The position numbers were made by a program, and so were the translations under genes. Under the pieces are notes generated by a model. That model worked only from the letters and a program-made list of their open reading frames with translations. It made no database searches and was not told where the DNA came from. From NCBI GenBank assembly GCA_905479945.1, contig CAJQOP010000048.1, positions 1 through 64,000 of the forward strand: a stretch of DNA of 64,000 nucleotides, given 5' to 3'. The DNA is from an uncultured Glaciecola sp. Its GTDB lineage: Bacteria; Pseudomonadota; Gammaproteobacteria; Enterobacterales; Alteromonadaceae. Shown here piece by piece: positions 1-8,642 of the stretch; position 1 is the first letter of the stretch, and each line of letters opens with the position of its first letter.

Positions 1-167
1 AATCAGGTAGTTCAGGACCAATGTCGGCAAATGGCAAAAGCGCCACTTGACTGAAAAGCTCTGGCAGTCGGGTATGAGCGAGAAGCAGACATAGCACCCC
101 TCATAAATCAGTCATAATTTTTTAAGCGAAACATTGTACTTTCACAGTTTGTCACCCACCTTGAAGA

Positions 168-1505
168 TTATACGTCCTCCCCCAAGTACAAGCGATGAGC
201 TTTACCAACTTCGGCCACAAGTTCATCCATACCACCAAAGGCAACCAACCCAGATTGTTTCGCGTAATGCGACCAATTTGAAATCACTTTAACAACAGCG
301 TTCACCATCTTCTTAGCCTTCGCATTCCCAATATCAGCAAAACGCGCCACAGCTAATAGATCGTCTAACTGAATATCCCGTGTTTTGCCATTAATGGTCA
401 TTTGATGCTTACTAGTCCACCCAGCGCCATTGCTGTAAGTGATGTCGTAAGCTGGCGACAGTTGCCAAACACCAGACTGATCCATTAAAAACGAAATGTT
501 CTTTGTATGATCATCTTGGTTAACAGACACTACGTTGAGAACCATGCGTAGATAGAATTGCTCAATTTCTTTGGCCGATAAACCCAGCTGACGCATAACC
601 CCTATCGCCTGCTCATAGGAATAACCACCAGAAACATTAAAGTCATAATGAGCCATACCACACAGCGATTGCATATGAATCTTGTCACCACTATTAAGCC
701 TATCAAAGCGCTTAGTCATAAAGTGAGAGCGCCCGTTTTCTTCAAACAAACGACATTCATTCATTTCAACGCCAGCATCTAAGGCCATTAAGTAATACGC
801 GTATTCAAGCAAACCAAAGCCTTTCGGATCTGAAAGCAACTCTTTGTCTTTATTACCATCTACACCGTCAAACTTTAGCAAGTAGTAATCGAAACCTTCA
901 CCAGCTGGAGCCTGGCCAGTTTTAATAACATTGATTTCTTTATTCCACGCAATAACCGCTTTTGCTCGCGCACCACCAGCTGATGTACCAACCAAAATGA
1001 TTTGCTCAACGGTTTCGCGTCTCACATCCTGACTTTCATGATCAAACGTCGCGTCTAATTCTGTCTTTTCTTGAAGAGCCTTGTTGGCCAAGTCAACAAG
1101 ATCACTCAATTGAATCTCTGATACACGTTCTTTGATCTCGCCAACAGTCGGCCTAAACTCTAAACCACCCATACCACGAGAGCCGATATAACAAAGACGC
1201 TCTATCGGACTGAATGATTCTGGATCGCGAGAATTACGCTCTAACCACTGGTCAATCAATCGATTACCAAACTTGTCCGGCAAACTATCAGCCAACATTC
1301 CTGGTAACCCCTTAAAGGTTTCTACTGATAAATCACCAAACGAATAAGACTTACCGCTTAACGGCATCTTAATAGGCGATAACTCAATCCCCGAACGCTG
1401 AAAGTGCTTTGAATATTCAAAGAACCCCAAACTCCTTTGCCAAGTTACTGAACCAATCAATGTATCCCACAGGTATACATCAGCCTTTTCGATCACTTCT
1501 GCCAT
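168..1505 (-). CDS. hipA: HipA-like serine/threonine kinase toxin
   Basis: 445 aa ORF with VGTSAGGARAKA loop, NQDDHTKNISF and PAYDITYSN motifs typical of HipA kinases; follows an XRE gene with a TAATG overlap. Confidence 0.9.
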   Translation of the reverse strand: MAEVIEKADVYLWDTLIGSVTWQRSLGFFEYSKHFQRSGIELSPIKMPLSGKSYSFGDLSVETFKGLPGMLADSLPDKFGNRLIDQWLERNSRDPESFSPIERLCYIGSRGMGGLEFRPTVGEIKERVSEIQLSDLVDLANKALQEKTELDATFDHESQDVRRETVEQIILVGTSAGGARAKAVIAWNKEINVIKTGQAPAGEGFDYYLLKFDGVDGNKDKELLSDPKGFGLLEYAYYLMALDAGVEMNECRLFEENGRSHFMTKRFDRLNSGDKIHMQSLCGMAHYDFNVSGGYSYEQAIGVMRQLGLSAKEIEQFYLRMVLNVVSVNQDDHTKNISFLMDQSGVWQLSPAYDITYSNGAGWTSKHQMTINGKTRDIQLDDLLAVARFADIGNAKAKKMVNAVVKVISNWSHYAKQSGLVAFGGMDELVAEVGKAHRLYLGEDV

Positions 1506-1882
1506 TACTTGTCCTTGCCTCCATGTAATTGTTGAATCGTTTTATTCCACTCAAAACCCGTTGATTGCTTTTTTTCCCCCTTAGGTTTCGATACGCGCTT
1601 ACGCTTTTCATTTCTTGCTGTTAACAAAGACGCTGACTTAATTGGCGGCTCCGGCATAAAGTTATCTATCTCATGTAACTTGCCTAAGGCACGCATTACA
1701 GCCAACACCTTTGACATACCGACGCTTCGTTTACCGCCCTCCAAACTCTGAACAGTTGAAACATTTACGCCAGATTTGTCGGCCAACTCTTGTTGCTCTA
1801 ACCCTTCATTAAGACGCGCCTGCAAGAATCGGTTACCAATCATTTCCAAGATAGCTGCATTACTTTTTCTATCGAGTTCCAT
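1505..1882 (-). CDS. hipB: HipB-like XRE-family antitoxin / repressor
   Basis: 125 aa, HTH_XRE (RLNEGLEQQELADKSGVNVSTVQSLEGGKRSVGMSKVLAVMRALG), directly upstream of hipA. Confidence 0.85.
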   Translation of the reverse strand: MELDRKSNAAILEMIGNRFLQARLNEGLEQQELADKSGVNVSTVQSLEGGKRSVGMSKVLAVMRALGKLHEIDNFMPEPPIKSASLLTARNEKRKRVSKPKGEKKQSTGFEWNKTIQQLHGGKDK

Positions 1883-2021
1883 AATAGTGTTAATTTTCTA
1901 TATAATGTCTGATTATTGATATTATAGCGCATAAAAGCACTATTAATCAAACCCTTTAATAGTGTAAAAAAGAATTGTTATGTGGCTGAAACCGACAGTA
2001 GAATGCTTATTTTCACTATTA
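1882..2021. promoter_or_regulatory. Putative HipB operator array (TAATAGTG/CACTATTA motifs)
   Basis: TAATAGTG at 1882-1889; perfect inverted repeat CACTATTAA (1938-1946) / TTAATAGTG (1956-1964); CACTATTA at 2014-2021. Confidence 0.6.
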
Positions 2022-2387
2022 TGAATTTACACTTATAGGAACCTTAGCGCCTGCCTACGCATTAAGACACAGAACCTAACTTCCCTTGCTAGCCCATTTT
2101 TAAAGGCTTTGCATTTTCGATATAGAAATTCAGTGCAAGATGGGAATTTTGAGAACAACAATAGACCATCACAAAATCATATAATAGTAAGGGTTACTGA
2201 TGGGCCGAGTTTGGCACATTCTTTCCGTACAATTTTGAACGGCGTACGGCTGGTTTTGCCGTTTACTTGCCATTGCCAAACTGAACGCATTACCTCTTGT
2301 GAGCATTAAAAGTAATTCTTTTGTTACAACTTTCTTTCCACTATTTTGCTATTTTTCTAATTTGGAAAATCTTATCAATAAAAAACA

Positions 2388-2412
2388 AAACCCGCTCAAA
2401 AGCGGGTTTATC
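2388..2412. terminator. Rho-independent terminator-like hairpin
   Basis: AACCCGCT-caaa-AGCGGGTT stem with flanking A/T runs. Confidence 0.6.
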
Positions 2413-2442
2413 ATAAACGGGTCAGCTCCAAACTTTAATTAC

Positions 2443-2637
2443 TCAGTTCCAAACATTAATTAGATCTGACATATATGACGTGTTGAGCGATTCTTTAACC
2501 ATAAGTGGGTCATCAAATAAAGGATGCAGCACCTGACCTTCTAATCGTTCCCTAACATCTTCAAAGGAAGGTGGACTTTTATCCAACATTTCAATGAGTC
2601 GTGACCGGCTTACCTTCAATTTTAACGCAAGAAGCAT
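2443..2637 (-). CDS. Hypothetical small ORF
   Basis: 64 aa ORF overlapping the 3' end of the next gene on the same strand, ahead of a terminator; no recognised family. Confidence 0.25.
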   Translation of the reverse strand: MLLALKLKVSRSRLIEMLDKSPPSFEDVRERLEGQVLHPLFDDPLMVKESLNTSYMSDLINVWN

Positions 2638-3073
2638 GTGTAACGTGCACTACAGATGAACCTGAAGAAGACGACGTAAGCCCGTTTTGTGAACTACCTG
2701 AAGTTGACCCATTCACACAGGGATATGGTACCGGAATTGGTGCTGCTATGCGTTCATTACTATTGGAGGTATTCAAGTTTGCATTAAGCTGCTTCTTCGT
2801 TTCACGCCAGTTCGGTTCTGGAAGAACCAAAGCCCCTGCATTAATTTTTTTACGTACTTCTGCGACCTGTGCTTTGGTAATTATATTATCGGACCCTGTT
2901 AGACCACCAATACAATGATAGTCTGGATTATTAGCAGCGAAAACCATACACACTTCCCAGCCCATTTCGCCATAACTGCCGGTGGTCCAGTTCACGAGTA
3001 ATGCGGCATTGGCAGGAATAGAGGTAATTGTTGCAGATAGCAAAGCTAGTCCTAATATTGTTTTCTTCATCAT
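2591..3073 (-). CDS. Hypothetical secreted Ser-rich protein
   Basis: 160 aa with a clear N-terminal signal peptide (MMKKTILGLALLSATITSIPANA). Confidence 0.65.
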   Translation of the reverse strand: MMKKTILGLALLSATITSIPANAALLVNWTTGSYGEMGWEVCMVFAANNPDYHCIGGLTGSDNIITKAQVAEVRKKINAGALVLPEPNWRETKKQLNANLNTSNSNERIAAPIPVPYPCVNGSTSGSSQNGLTSSSSGSSVVHVTHASCVKIEGKPVTTH

Positions 3074-3360
3074 TTCTCTCTTTGTGCTTAAATCCGAGCC
3101 CGAGTGGCACGTTTGTATTTTTTCTTGTATCTGAAAATTAAACTAAAAAACATACATAAGCAACAAGGACCATGGGGTAAGACTAGTTAGGCGACGAAGT
3201 TTTTTATCCACTAATTATCATTTTAAAGGCGGATATTACTATTTGATTAGGTGTATTGACGGTCAGCAACGAGCGGATAGCGGATAGTCGACAGTGTTAC
3301 CGTGACGATTTACTTGCCGGCAATTGCGGCCGTTGAAAAAATAAAGTAACTAAACGCAAA

Positions 3361-3382
3361 AACGCGCCATTGAGGCGCGTTT
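3361..3382. terminator. Terminator hairpin at end of bufferin-like operon
   Basis: AACGCGCC-attga-GGCGCGTT, just past the DoxX stop codon. Confidence 0.65.
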
Positions 3383-3402
3383 GAAAGTAAAAGTAGTAGC
3401 GC

Positions 3403-3834
3403 TTATTTAATTTTCATTAAATTATCAAGAGAGAGCTTGCCAGCGCCCCATACTGCAACTAATACCATTAAAGCTCCCCACAAAATATGCTCGTTCAATG
3501 CAGCTGCTGGCATATCTTCGAAACTAACCACAGCAATATAGTTAACGATGAAAAGACCAATTGCAGCTTTTCTGCCCAACAAACCTATTACCAGCAAAAT
3601 CGGCAGTACTATTTCTCCAAAGGTAGCCAGGTAAGCCGCAACTTCGAAATTCAGCACCGGAACAGCATATTCATATTCAAACAATAATAAGGTTGATTCC
3701 CAATCACGCAGCTTAGTCAAACCCGCTTTAAAAAATACCCACGCCACATAGAACCGAGCAGCAAGCAGAAGTAGAGGTTGAAGAAGGTCTAGTTTGCCTA
3801 AAATAGCGTTATAAAAATTTATTAGCTTAGTCAT
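3403..3834 (-). CDS. DoxX family membrane protein
   Basis: 143 aa, multi-TM, DoxX-like N-terminus (ARFYVAWVFFKAGLTKL); last gene of the cassette. Confidence 0.85.
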   Translation of the reverse strand: MTKLINFYNAILGKLDLLQPLLLLAARFYVAWVFFKAGLTKLRDWESTLLLFEYEYAVPVLNFEVAAYLATFGEIVLPILLVIGLLGRKAAIGLFIVNYIAVVSFEDMPAAALNEHILWGALMVLVAVWGAGKLSLDNLMKIK

Positions 3835-3883
3835 ATGTATCTCTCTTTTGTTGATTGTGTGCAGGCTTTTTTTAGGTACTTTT

Positions 3884-4681
3884 TTAAACTACTGCAAAAA
3901 TTAATTTATTTGATATCGCTTTCGTTAACCATTCACTTAAGTCAATATTTTGCGAACTTATCGTCTCAATGACCGTGTTTACAGACGCTTTTTCACTTAG
4001 CTTTTGAATTACTAATGCTTCAGCTTCTGATACAAATTCAAATTGTGCTTTGTACTCTGCACGCCACAAAACAAGAGACCGAGGAGATTCAGTATTTATT
4101 GCATTATTTATTGATTTTGTGATGATTTTTAATAATTCTTGCCGAGCTCCTGCTCCCTCAGCGGTCTGAAGATGAGGATCATGTATTAATTGGTACAAAT
4201 CGACAATAGGAAACCAAGAGTCAAGCACTTGCAAGCCCGGAGCTGAATCAAAGATAAGTGTCGACGTGTCACCTGTTTCCATTAATGCAAATGACGCAGC
4301 TTCGAAGGCTTTGTCTTTTTCACGTTGACTGCAATGAATAGCCCAATCCAATTCAGCTACTTCACTCAAAAATGGAAATGCTTCTAATTCTTCTTGGTCT
4401 TCAATAAACTCAGGGAGAGACTGTCCGTACTCAGCCCAATCAAAACTGACTTTAGACTCATGCTGCAGCAGCTTTCTGGATAGCACTCGAAAAGTGTCTA
4501 TGCCGATAAATCCTTCAACCGTAGGGTAAGTGATGGATAGCGCTCTTATGCCGTTTTCTATGAAGTTGTTTGAATAAATATTAAGCGCTGTTCGAGTTGC
4601 CTGATCATGCGTTTCTTCAGGCGCAACTTTGCCAAATATAGACTTAACTAGTTGCGCTTGATATCGCTGGTTATAGTTCAC
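3884..4681 (-). CDS. DUF2063 family putative DNA-binding-domain protein (BufC-like RiPP partner)
   Basis: 265 aa; NIYSNNFIENGIRALSITYPTVEGFIG is typical of DUF2063; 4-nt overlap with the DUF692 gene. Confidence 0.85.
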   Translation of the reverse strand: MNYNQRYQAQLVKSIFGKVAPEETHDQATRTALNIYSNNFIENGIRALSITYPTVEGFIGIDTFRVLSRKLLQHESKVSFDWAEYGQSLPEFIEDQEELEAFPFLSEVAELDWAIHCSQREKDKAFEAASFALMETGDTSTLIFDSAPGLQVLDSWFPIVDLYQLIHDPHLQTAEGAGARQELLKIITKSINNAINTESPRSLVLWRAEYKAQFEFVSEAEALVIQKLSEKASVNTVIETISSQNIDLSEWLTKAISNKLIFAVV

Positions 4682-5628
4682 AATTTTGCGTTCAATGATA
4701 TGCGGCGAGCCTTATCGGCTTCAGCCAGTAAAACAGACCATTCTGGAATTTGTGTATCCCACTCAACCAGTGTGGGTGTATTGGGAAATTTGTGTAATGC
4801 AAATTGATATAAATCCCAACACTGATCAGACACGGGTGCACCATGATCATCGATAATAAAGCTGGGCTGACCTAAGGATGAATTATCACTTTGATCTGTA
4901 TAACCCGCTAAGTGAATTTCACCTACTGCGCTAGCTGGCAACGTGCTTATGCGCTGTTTTACCGCTTCAAATGAAATGGCCCCAAGCGGAATGGTCCCAG
5001 GCGGATCATAAACGCTTTTATTCAACTCATTAATAATCAAATTATTCAAATCGAGCAATAGTCCACATCCCGATTGTTTGCACATGGCAACTAAAAACTC
5101 AAACTCAGTCATTTGATCCTGGTTTTCCGCCGCCAGTTGACTGGGCGATATATAAGCTGACAGATTTTCAATTAATAGCGGACGCTGAATACTGTCTTGC
5201 ACATGTTGAATATGCGCAACAATATTGTTCAATGAATCCAAATTATAAGGAATTGGTAATAAGTCGCCGCTGTGAAGGATATTTCCATCCACTTCTGCGC
5301 GATTGAAACAAAGATGCTCTGAAACTAAAATGGGTTGTGTACTTTTTACTAGCTCGGTAAATTGTTGCAGAACATTCTTAGGTGTTGCCAAGACAGAGCC
5401 CAATCCCAGTGAAGTGCCGTGCACACTTAATGGATAAGCTTCTGCAATCTCGTGAATGAGAGAGCGACTTGCGCCACCAGAAGCAAAGAAATTTTCGGCG
5501 TGAACTTCGACAAAATCAACATTTTGTTTTGCACCACCTAATACTTCTGCATAGTGGGAATGACGAAGCCCAACACCTATTAAGGTATTGGGCTTCGTAT
5601 TGGCTGTGTTATTTAGTGAATGGTTCAC
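4678..5628 (-). CDS. DUF692 family MNIO (multinuclear non-haem iron oxidase), BufB-like
   Basis: 316 aa; GVGLRHSHYAEVL, VDFVEVHAENFF, VHGTSLGLGS, SEHLCF, LLLDLNN, EIHLAGY are DUF692 signatures; GTG start. Confidence 0.92.
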   Translation of the reverse strand: MNHSLNNTANTKPNTLIGVGLRHSHYAEVLGGAKQNVDFVEVHAENFFASGGASRSLIHEIAEAYPLSVHGTSLGLGSVLATPKNVLQQFTELVKSTQPILVSEHLCFNRAEVDGNILHSGDLLPIPYNLDSLNNIVAHIQHVQDSIQRPLLIENLSAYISPSQLAAENQDQMTEFEFLVAMCKQSGCGLLLDLNNLIINELNKSVYDPPGTIPLGAISFEAVKQRISTLPASAVGEIHLAGYTDQSDNSSLGQPSFIIDDHGAPVSDQCWDLYQFALHKFPNTPTLVEWDTQIPEWSVLLAEADKARRISLNAKL

Positions 5629-5630
5629 TA

Positions 5631-5930
5631 CTAGCCGTTTTTCTTAGCCTTCATAGCTTTAAACATTTTCTTTGCTTCTTTACGATCAAAACCACCAAGA
5701 TCTGAGCATGTACCACCTGGTACTAAACGCCATTCACCGATATCATTATCAACCGTCGATTGACCAGCACAGCTATGTGTACCTGCTAAGTTTGCGCAGT
5801 CATTTGCGCCAGCTGCTGAAATGCCATAGCACTTCTCTTTTTTCTTCTTATCTCCAGCTTCTGCTGTATCGATAACACCGGTAGTCATAATTGTTGCGAG
5901 TGCTGCGGCAATTGCTAAGTTAGTTTTCAT
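5631..5930 (-). CDS. DUF2282 family bufferin-like RiPP precursor (BufA-like)
   Basis: Start at internal ATG (MKTNLAIAAALATIMTTG...) gives about 99 aa: signal peptide, four core cysteines (KCYG, NDCAN, HSCAG, GTCSD), Lys-rich tail. The track ORF extends to 6011. Confidence 0.85.
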   Translation of the reverse strand: MKTNLAIAAALATIMTTGVIDTAEAGDKKKKEKCYGISAAGANDCANLAGTHSCAGQSTVDNDIGEWRLVPGGTCSDLGGFDRKEAKKMFKAMKAKKNG

Positions 5931-6080
5931 AAATGAATCCTTATTGTTTAAAAAATTGTCTGCATATGCAGGATAAATAGTTAAACCGTGAAATGGAACT
6001 AAAAATTTCAATCGGCTGTGCTTTTTTTCATTAATACTTGTTGACCATGTAGACTGAATCTCGTTAAGAGATTGAAAAAA

Positions 6081-6581
6081 TTATAAATCTGACGCTGCTT
6101 TGTCGGCAATTTGTATCCAAATATCATTCGCTGTGACAATCAATTCTTCTTTCTCGCCAACCCATCTACTTTGTACTTTTTTATTCAAATTCAAATAAAG
6201 TTTGTCATCCACTACCGCCCAAGCTTCAGGGTCAATATCAAATTTATATTCTTTTGAAACACCATACGCACAATAACCACCATACTGTGGCGCATATTTA
6301 TCAGGGTTACCTTTGAATAACGACTCATTTTCAGAAGAACTGAAGTAGTACGTTGCACCTAAATGCTCAGCATTGAATTGCGAACTGCCTTTAACAGGTT
6401 TTGCTTCAGTGAAATAAGCAACTGGGTCGAATCCTTTGATAGCCAGACGACTCTCATCAACATTGACCGCATTAATTGACGACGCTACTTGCGTTGGAAT
6501 AAGACCACAAGAGGTCACTGTAAAAGCAATGACTAAAGCCGCTGCGGTAAGTAATTTCGAACCTGAAAGTTTGCCGAACAT
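6081..6581 (-). CDS. YHS-domain lipoprotein
   Basis: 166 aa, lipobox-like VTSCG, YHS-type core (IKGFDPVAYFTEAKPVKGSSQF...YAPQYGGYCAYGVS). Confidence 0.85.
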   Translation of the reverse strand: MFGKLSGSKLLTAAALVIAFTVTSCGLIPTQVASSINAVNVDESRLAIKGFDPVAYFTEAKPVKGSSQFNAEHLGATYYFSSSENESLFKGNPDKYAPQYGGYCAYGVSKEYKFDIDPEAWAVVDDKLYLNLNKKVQSRWVGEKEELIVTANDIWIQIADKAASDL

Positions 6582-6815
6582 TGTTAGCTCCTAATTTATA
6601 TATTTCGTTTAATTAAAGCACGTCACCATGCTTATTTTGTATATGGGGTTTGCATAACCAGTGATATTAACTAGCGCTATGTTAGTTTTGGCTCAGAAGT
6701 TAGCAAACTCGAATATAAGACCCATGGAGTTTTCAATTACTTTCAAAAATTTTTCAAAAAATATAAATAAATTGTTGTTATTCAGTACAAAGAAACATAA
6801 AACACTCGGCAGCCC

Positions 6816-7163
6816 TTAATATTTAAGCCCAAAAAGTAATTCTCCCAAATCGGGATGCCATTGAAATTCTGATAGCTTTACACGATTGTTTAGCACAACA
6901 ACGTCGTCTTCTTGTAATAACCCTGTTTGCAGCAAGGCTTGTTCGCTGCCTTTAGGGAAGGCTAACTGGCCGCTTGAGCGCAGCACTTTATGCCAAGCCA
7001 CTTTGCGACCTTTTGGCACATGCCCTAAGCTTTTCCCTACCAACCTCGCTCGCCCCGGCAGGCCCGCTAAGTCAGCAATTTGGCCATAACTAGCCACTTT
7101 ACCTTTAGGAATAAGGTCGACTGTAGCCCAAATTTTTTTGTAAGCAACAAGTGTTTGACTCAA
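6816..7163 (-). CDS. Alkyltransferase-like protein (MGMT family, ATL type)
   Basis: 115 aa MGMT-like; the PCHR active-site region reads AWHK, so the Cys is replaced by Trp. Confidence 0.85.
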   Translation of the reverse strand: MSQTLVAYKKIWATVDLIPKGKVASYGQIADLAGLPGRARLVGKSLGHVPKGRKVAWHKVLRSSGQLAFPKGSEQALLQTGLLQEDDVVVLNNRVKLSEFQWHPDLGELLFGLKY

Positions 7164-8461
7164 GTGACCGCCTGTTTTCGGTTAAACTCAGCTTGTTTGT
7201 ATTTTTCAGACAGCATAATTGCGCTTAGCTTTTCAACGCTAACAAAAAGCTGATGAAAACTCAAAAACGTCGGCGAAAAGCCAAAGCGAATAATGTCGGG
7301 GGCTCGAAAGTCGGCAACCACTCCCTCAGAAATCAGAGCCTGACACAAGGCATATGCGGCGGGATGCTTGTAAGCAAGTTGAGAACCGCGATTTTCTGAG
7401 CTTAGTGGTGATGCCAGTGTTAGGCCACAAAGCACATCGGTTTGTGCGACTAAGCGCTGAAAAAAACAAGTCATAGCAACTGATTTTTCGCGCACTTGTT
7501 CCATATTCACTTGCTCAAAAACATCTAGTGCGGCATTTAAGACCGACATTGAAATAACACTTGGCGTGCCGCTCAAAAACTTTTTAATCCCTGCATCAGC
7601 TTTATATCCGGGTTCAAACGTAAATGGGTTCGCATGCCCCATCCAACCCGTAAGCGGCTGCTTTAATGATGTAATATGTTTATTTGCAGCATAAATAAAT
7701 GCCGGTGCACCTGGCCCACCGTTCAAATACTTATAGCCACAGCCAACTGCAAAGTCTACTTGGCATTCATCAAGTTCAACATGCACAGCACCCGCACTAT
7801 GAGCAAGATCCCAGATCACTAACACACCTTGCTTATGGGCCAACTGCGTTAGTTTTTGCATATCGTGTATTTCGCCTGAACGAAAATTAACATGGGTAAG
7901 CATAAGTACAGATATCTCATGACCTTGCTGCTCTAGTACTGACTCTATTTGGTCTGCACTGCAGGTTAGTAGGCTGCACTTATGTGAACCAAACATTTGT
8001 TCTAGCCCCTCAACCATGTACAAATCAGTTGGGAAATTATCCTGCTGCGACAGCACTTTATGGCGAGTAGGCCCATTCATTTGCAGCGCACTAGCTAAAA
8101 CCTTAAACAGATTGACGGAAATAGAGTCACAGCAAATAACTTGTCCATGTTTTGCGCCAATTAGTGGGGCTATCTTATTGCCAACCGTGATGGGGAGATC
8201 TATCCACGCATGTTTGTTCCAACTTGTTATAAGATCTTGGCCCCATTGTCTTTCAACAACATCAATAGCCATCTTTTTTGCAGAAATCGGAAGAGGTCCT
8301 AAGGAGTTCCCATCGAGATAGACAACGCCTTGAGGAATATCAAATAAGGCTATTGCATGCGCTATCGGGTCTTCTTTGTCTAATTCAATAGCATGACCTT
8401 CTTGTAATTTTGGGTCATTTGACAATGTATAATGAGATTGAGTGCTATCTTTTATCAGCAT
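7160..8461 (-). CDS. kynU: Kynureninase
   Basis: 433 aa; YLDGNSLGPLP, WDLAHSAGA, GCGYKYLNGGPGAPAF, GWMGH motifs. Confidence 0.95.
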   Translation of the reverse strand: MLIKDSTQSHYTLSNDPKLQEGHAIELDKEDPIAHAIALFDIPQGVVYLDGNSLGPLPISAKKMAIDVVERQWGQDLITSWNKHAWIDLPITVGNKIAPLIGAKHGQVICCDSISVNLFKVLASALQMNGPTRHKVLSQQDNFPTDLYMVEGLEQMFGSHKCSLLTCSADQIESVLEQQGHEISVLMLTHVNFRSGEIHDMQKLTQLAHKQGVLVIWDLAHSAGAVHVELDECQVDFAVGCGYKYLNGGPGAPAFIYAANKHITSLKQPLTGWMGHANPFTFEPGYKADAGIKKFLSGTPSVISMSVLNAALDVFEQVNMEQVREKSVAMTCFFQRLVAQTDVLCGLTLASPLSSENRGSQLAYKHPAAYALCQALISEGVVADFRAPDIIRFGFSPTFLSFHQLFVSVEKLSAIMLSEKYKQAEFNRKQAVT

Positions 8462-8570
8462 TAATTTTCCACTTTTTGATTAGGCGACGAGTTAAGATAT
8501 TTACTATCGTTTTCGTTATAAGGTTTAGGTTCATTTAAATATTAAATTTTTCAGCTACTGCCAAAGCCTT

Positions 8571-8642
8571 GATAAGAACTGAGTTAATAGCTCGGTTAAT
8601 AGCTGGACTAGGAGCTGGGTTAAGAGCTGGGATAAGAACTTA
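8571..8642. repeat. Degenerate 12-bp tandem repeat (6 units)
   Basis: GATAAGAACTGA/GTTAATAGCTCG/GTTAATAGCTGG/ACTAGGAGCTGG/GTTAAGAGCTGG/GATAAGAACTTA; overlaps the 3' end of the next gene. Confidence 0.85.

Noticed and set aside
2109-2309. 66-aa plus-strand ORF
   Set aside because: Runs through the inverted-repeat element at 2208-2282; likely non-coding.
2601-2918. 105-aa plus-strand ORF
   Set aside because: Antisense to a signal-peptide-containing gene; no start context or family.
5931-6011. N-terminal extension of the DUF2282 ORF
   Set aside because: The signal peptide starts at the internal Met (MKTNLAIAAAL) at 5930; the upstream part is likely 5' UTR.
8016-8321. 101-aa ORF antisense to kynU
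   Set aside because: Shadow ORF of a strongly conserved enzyme gene.
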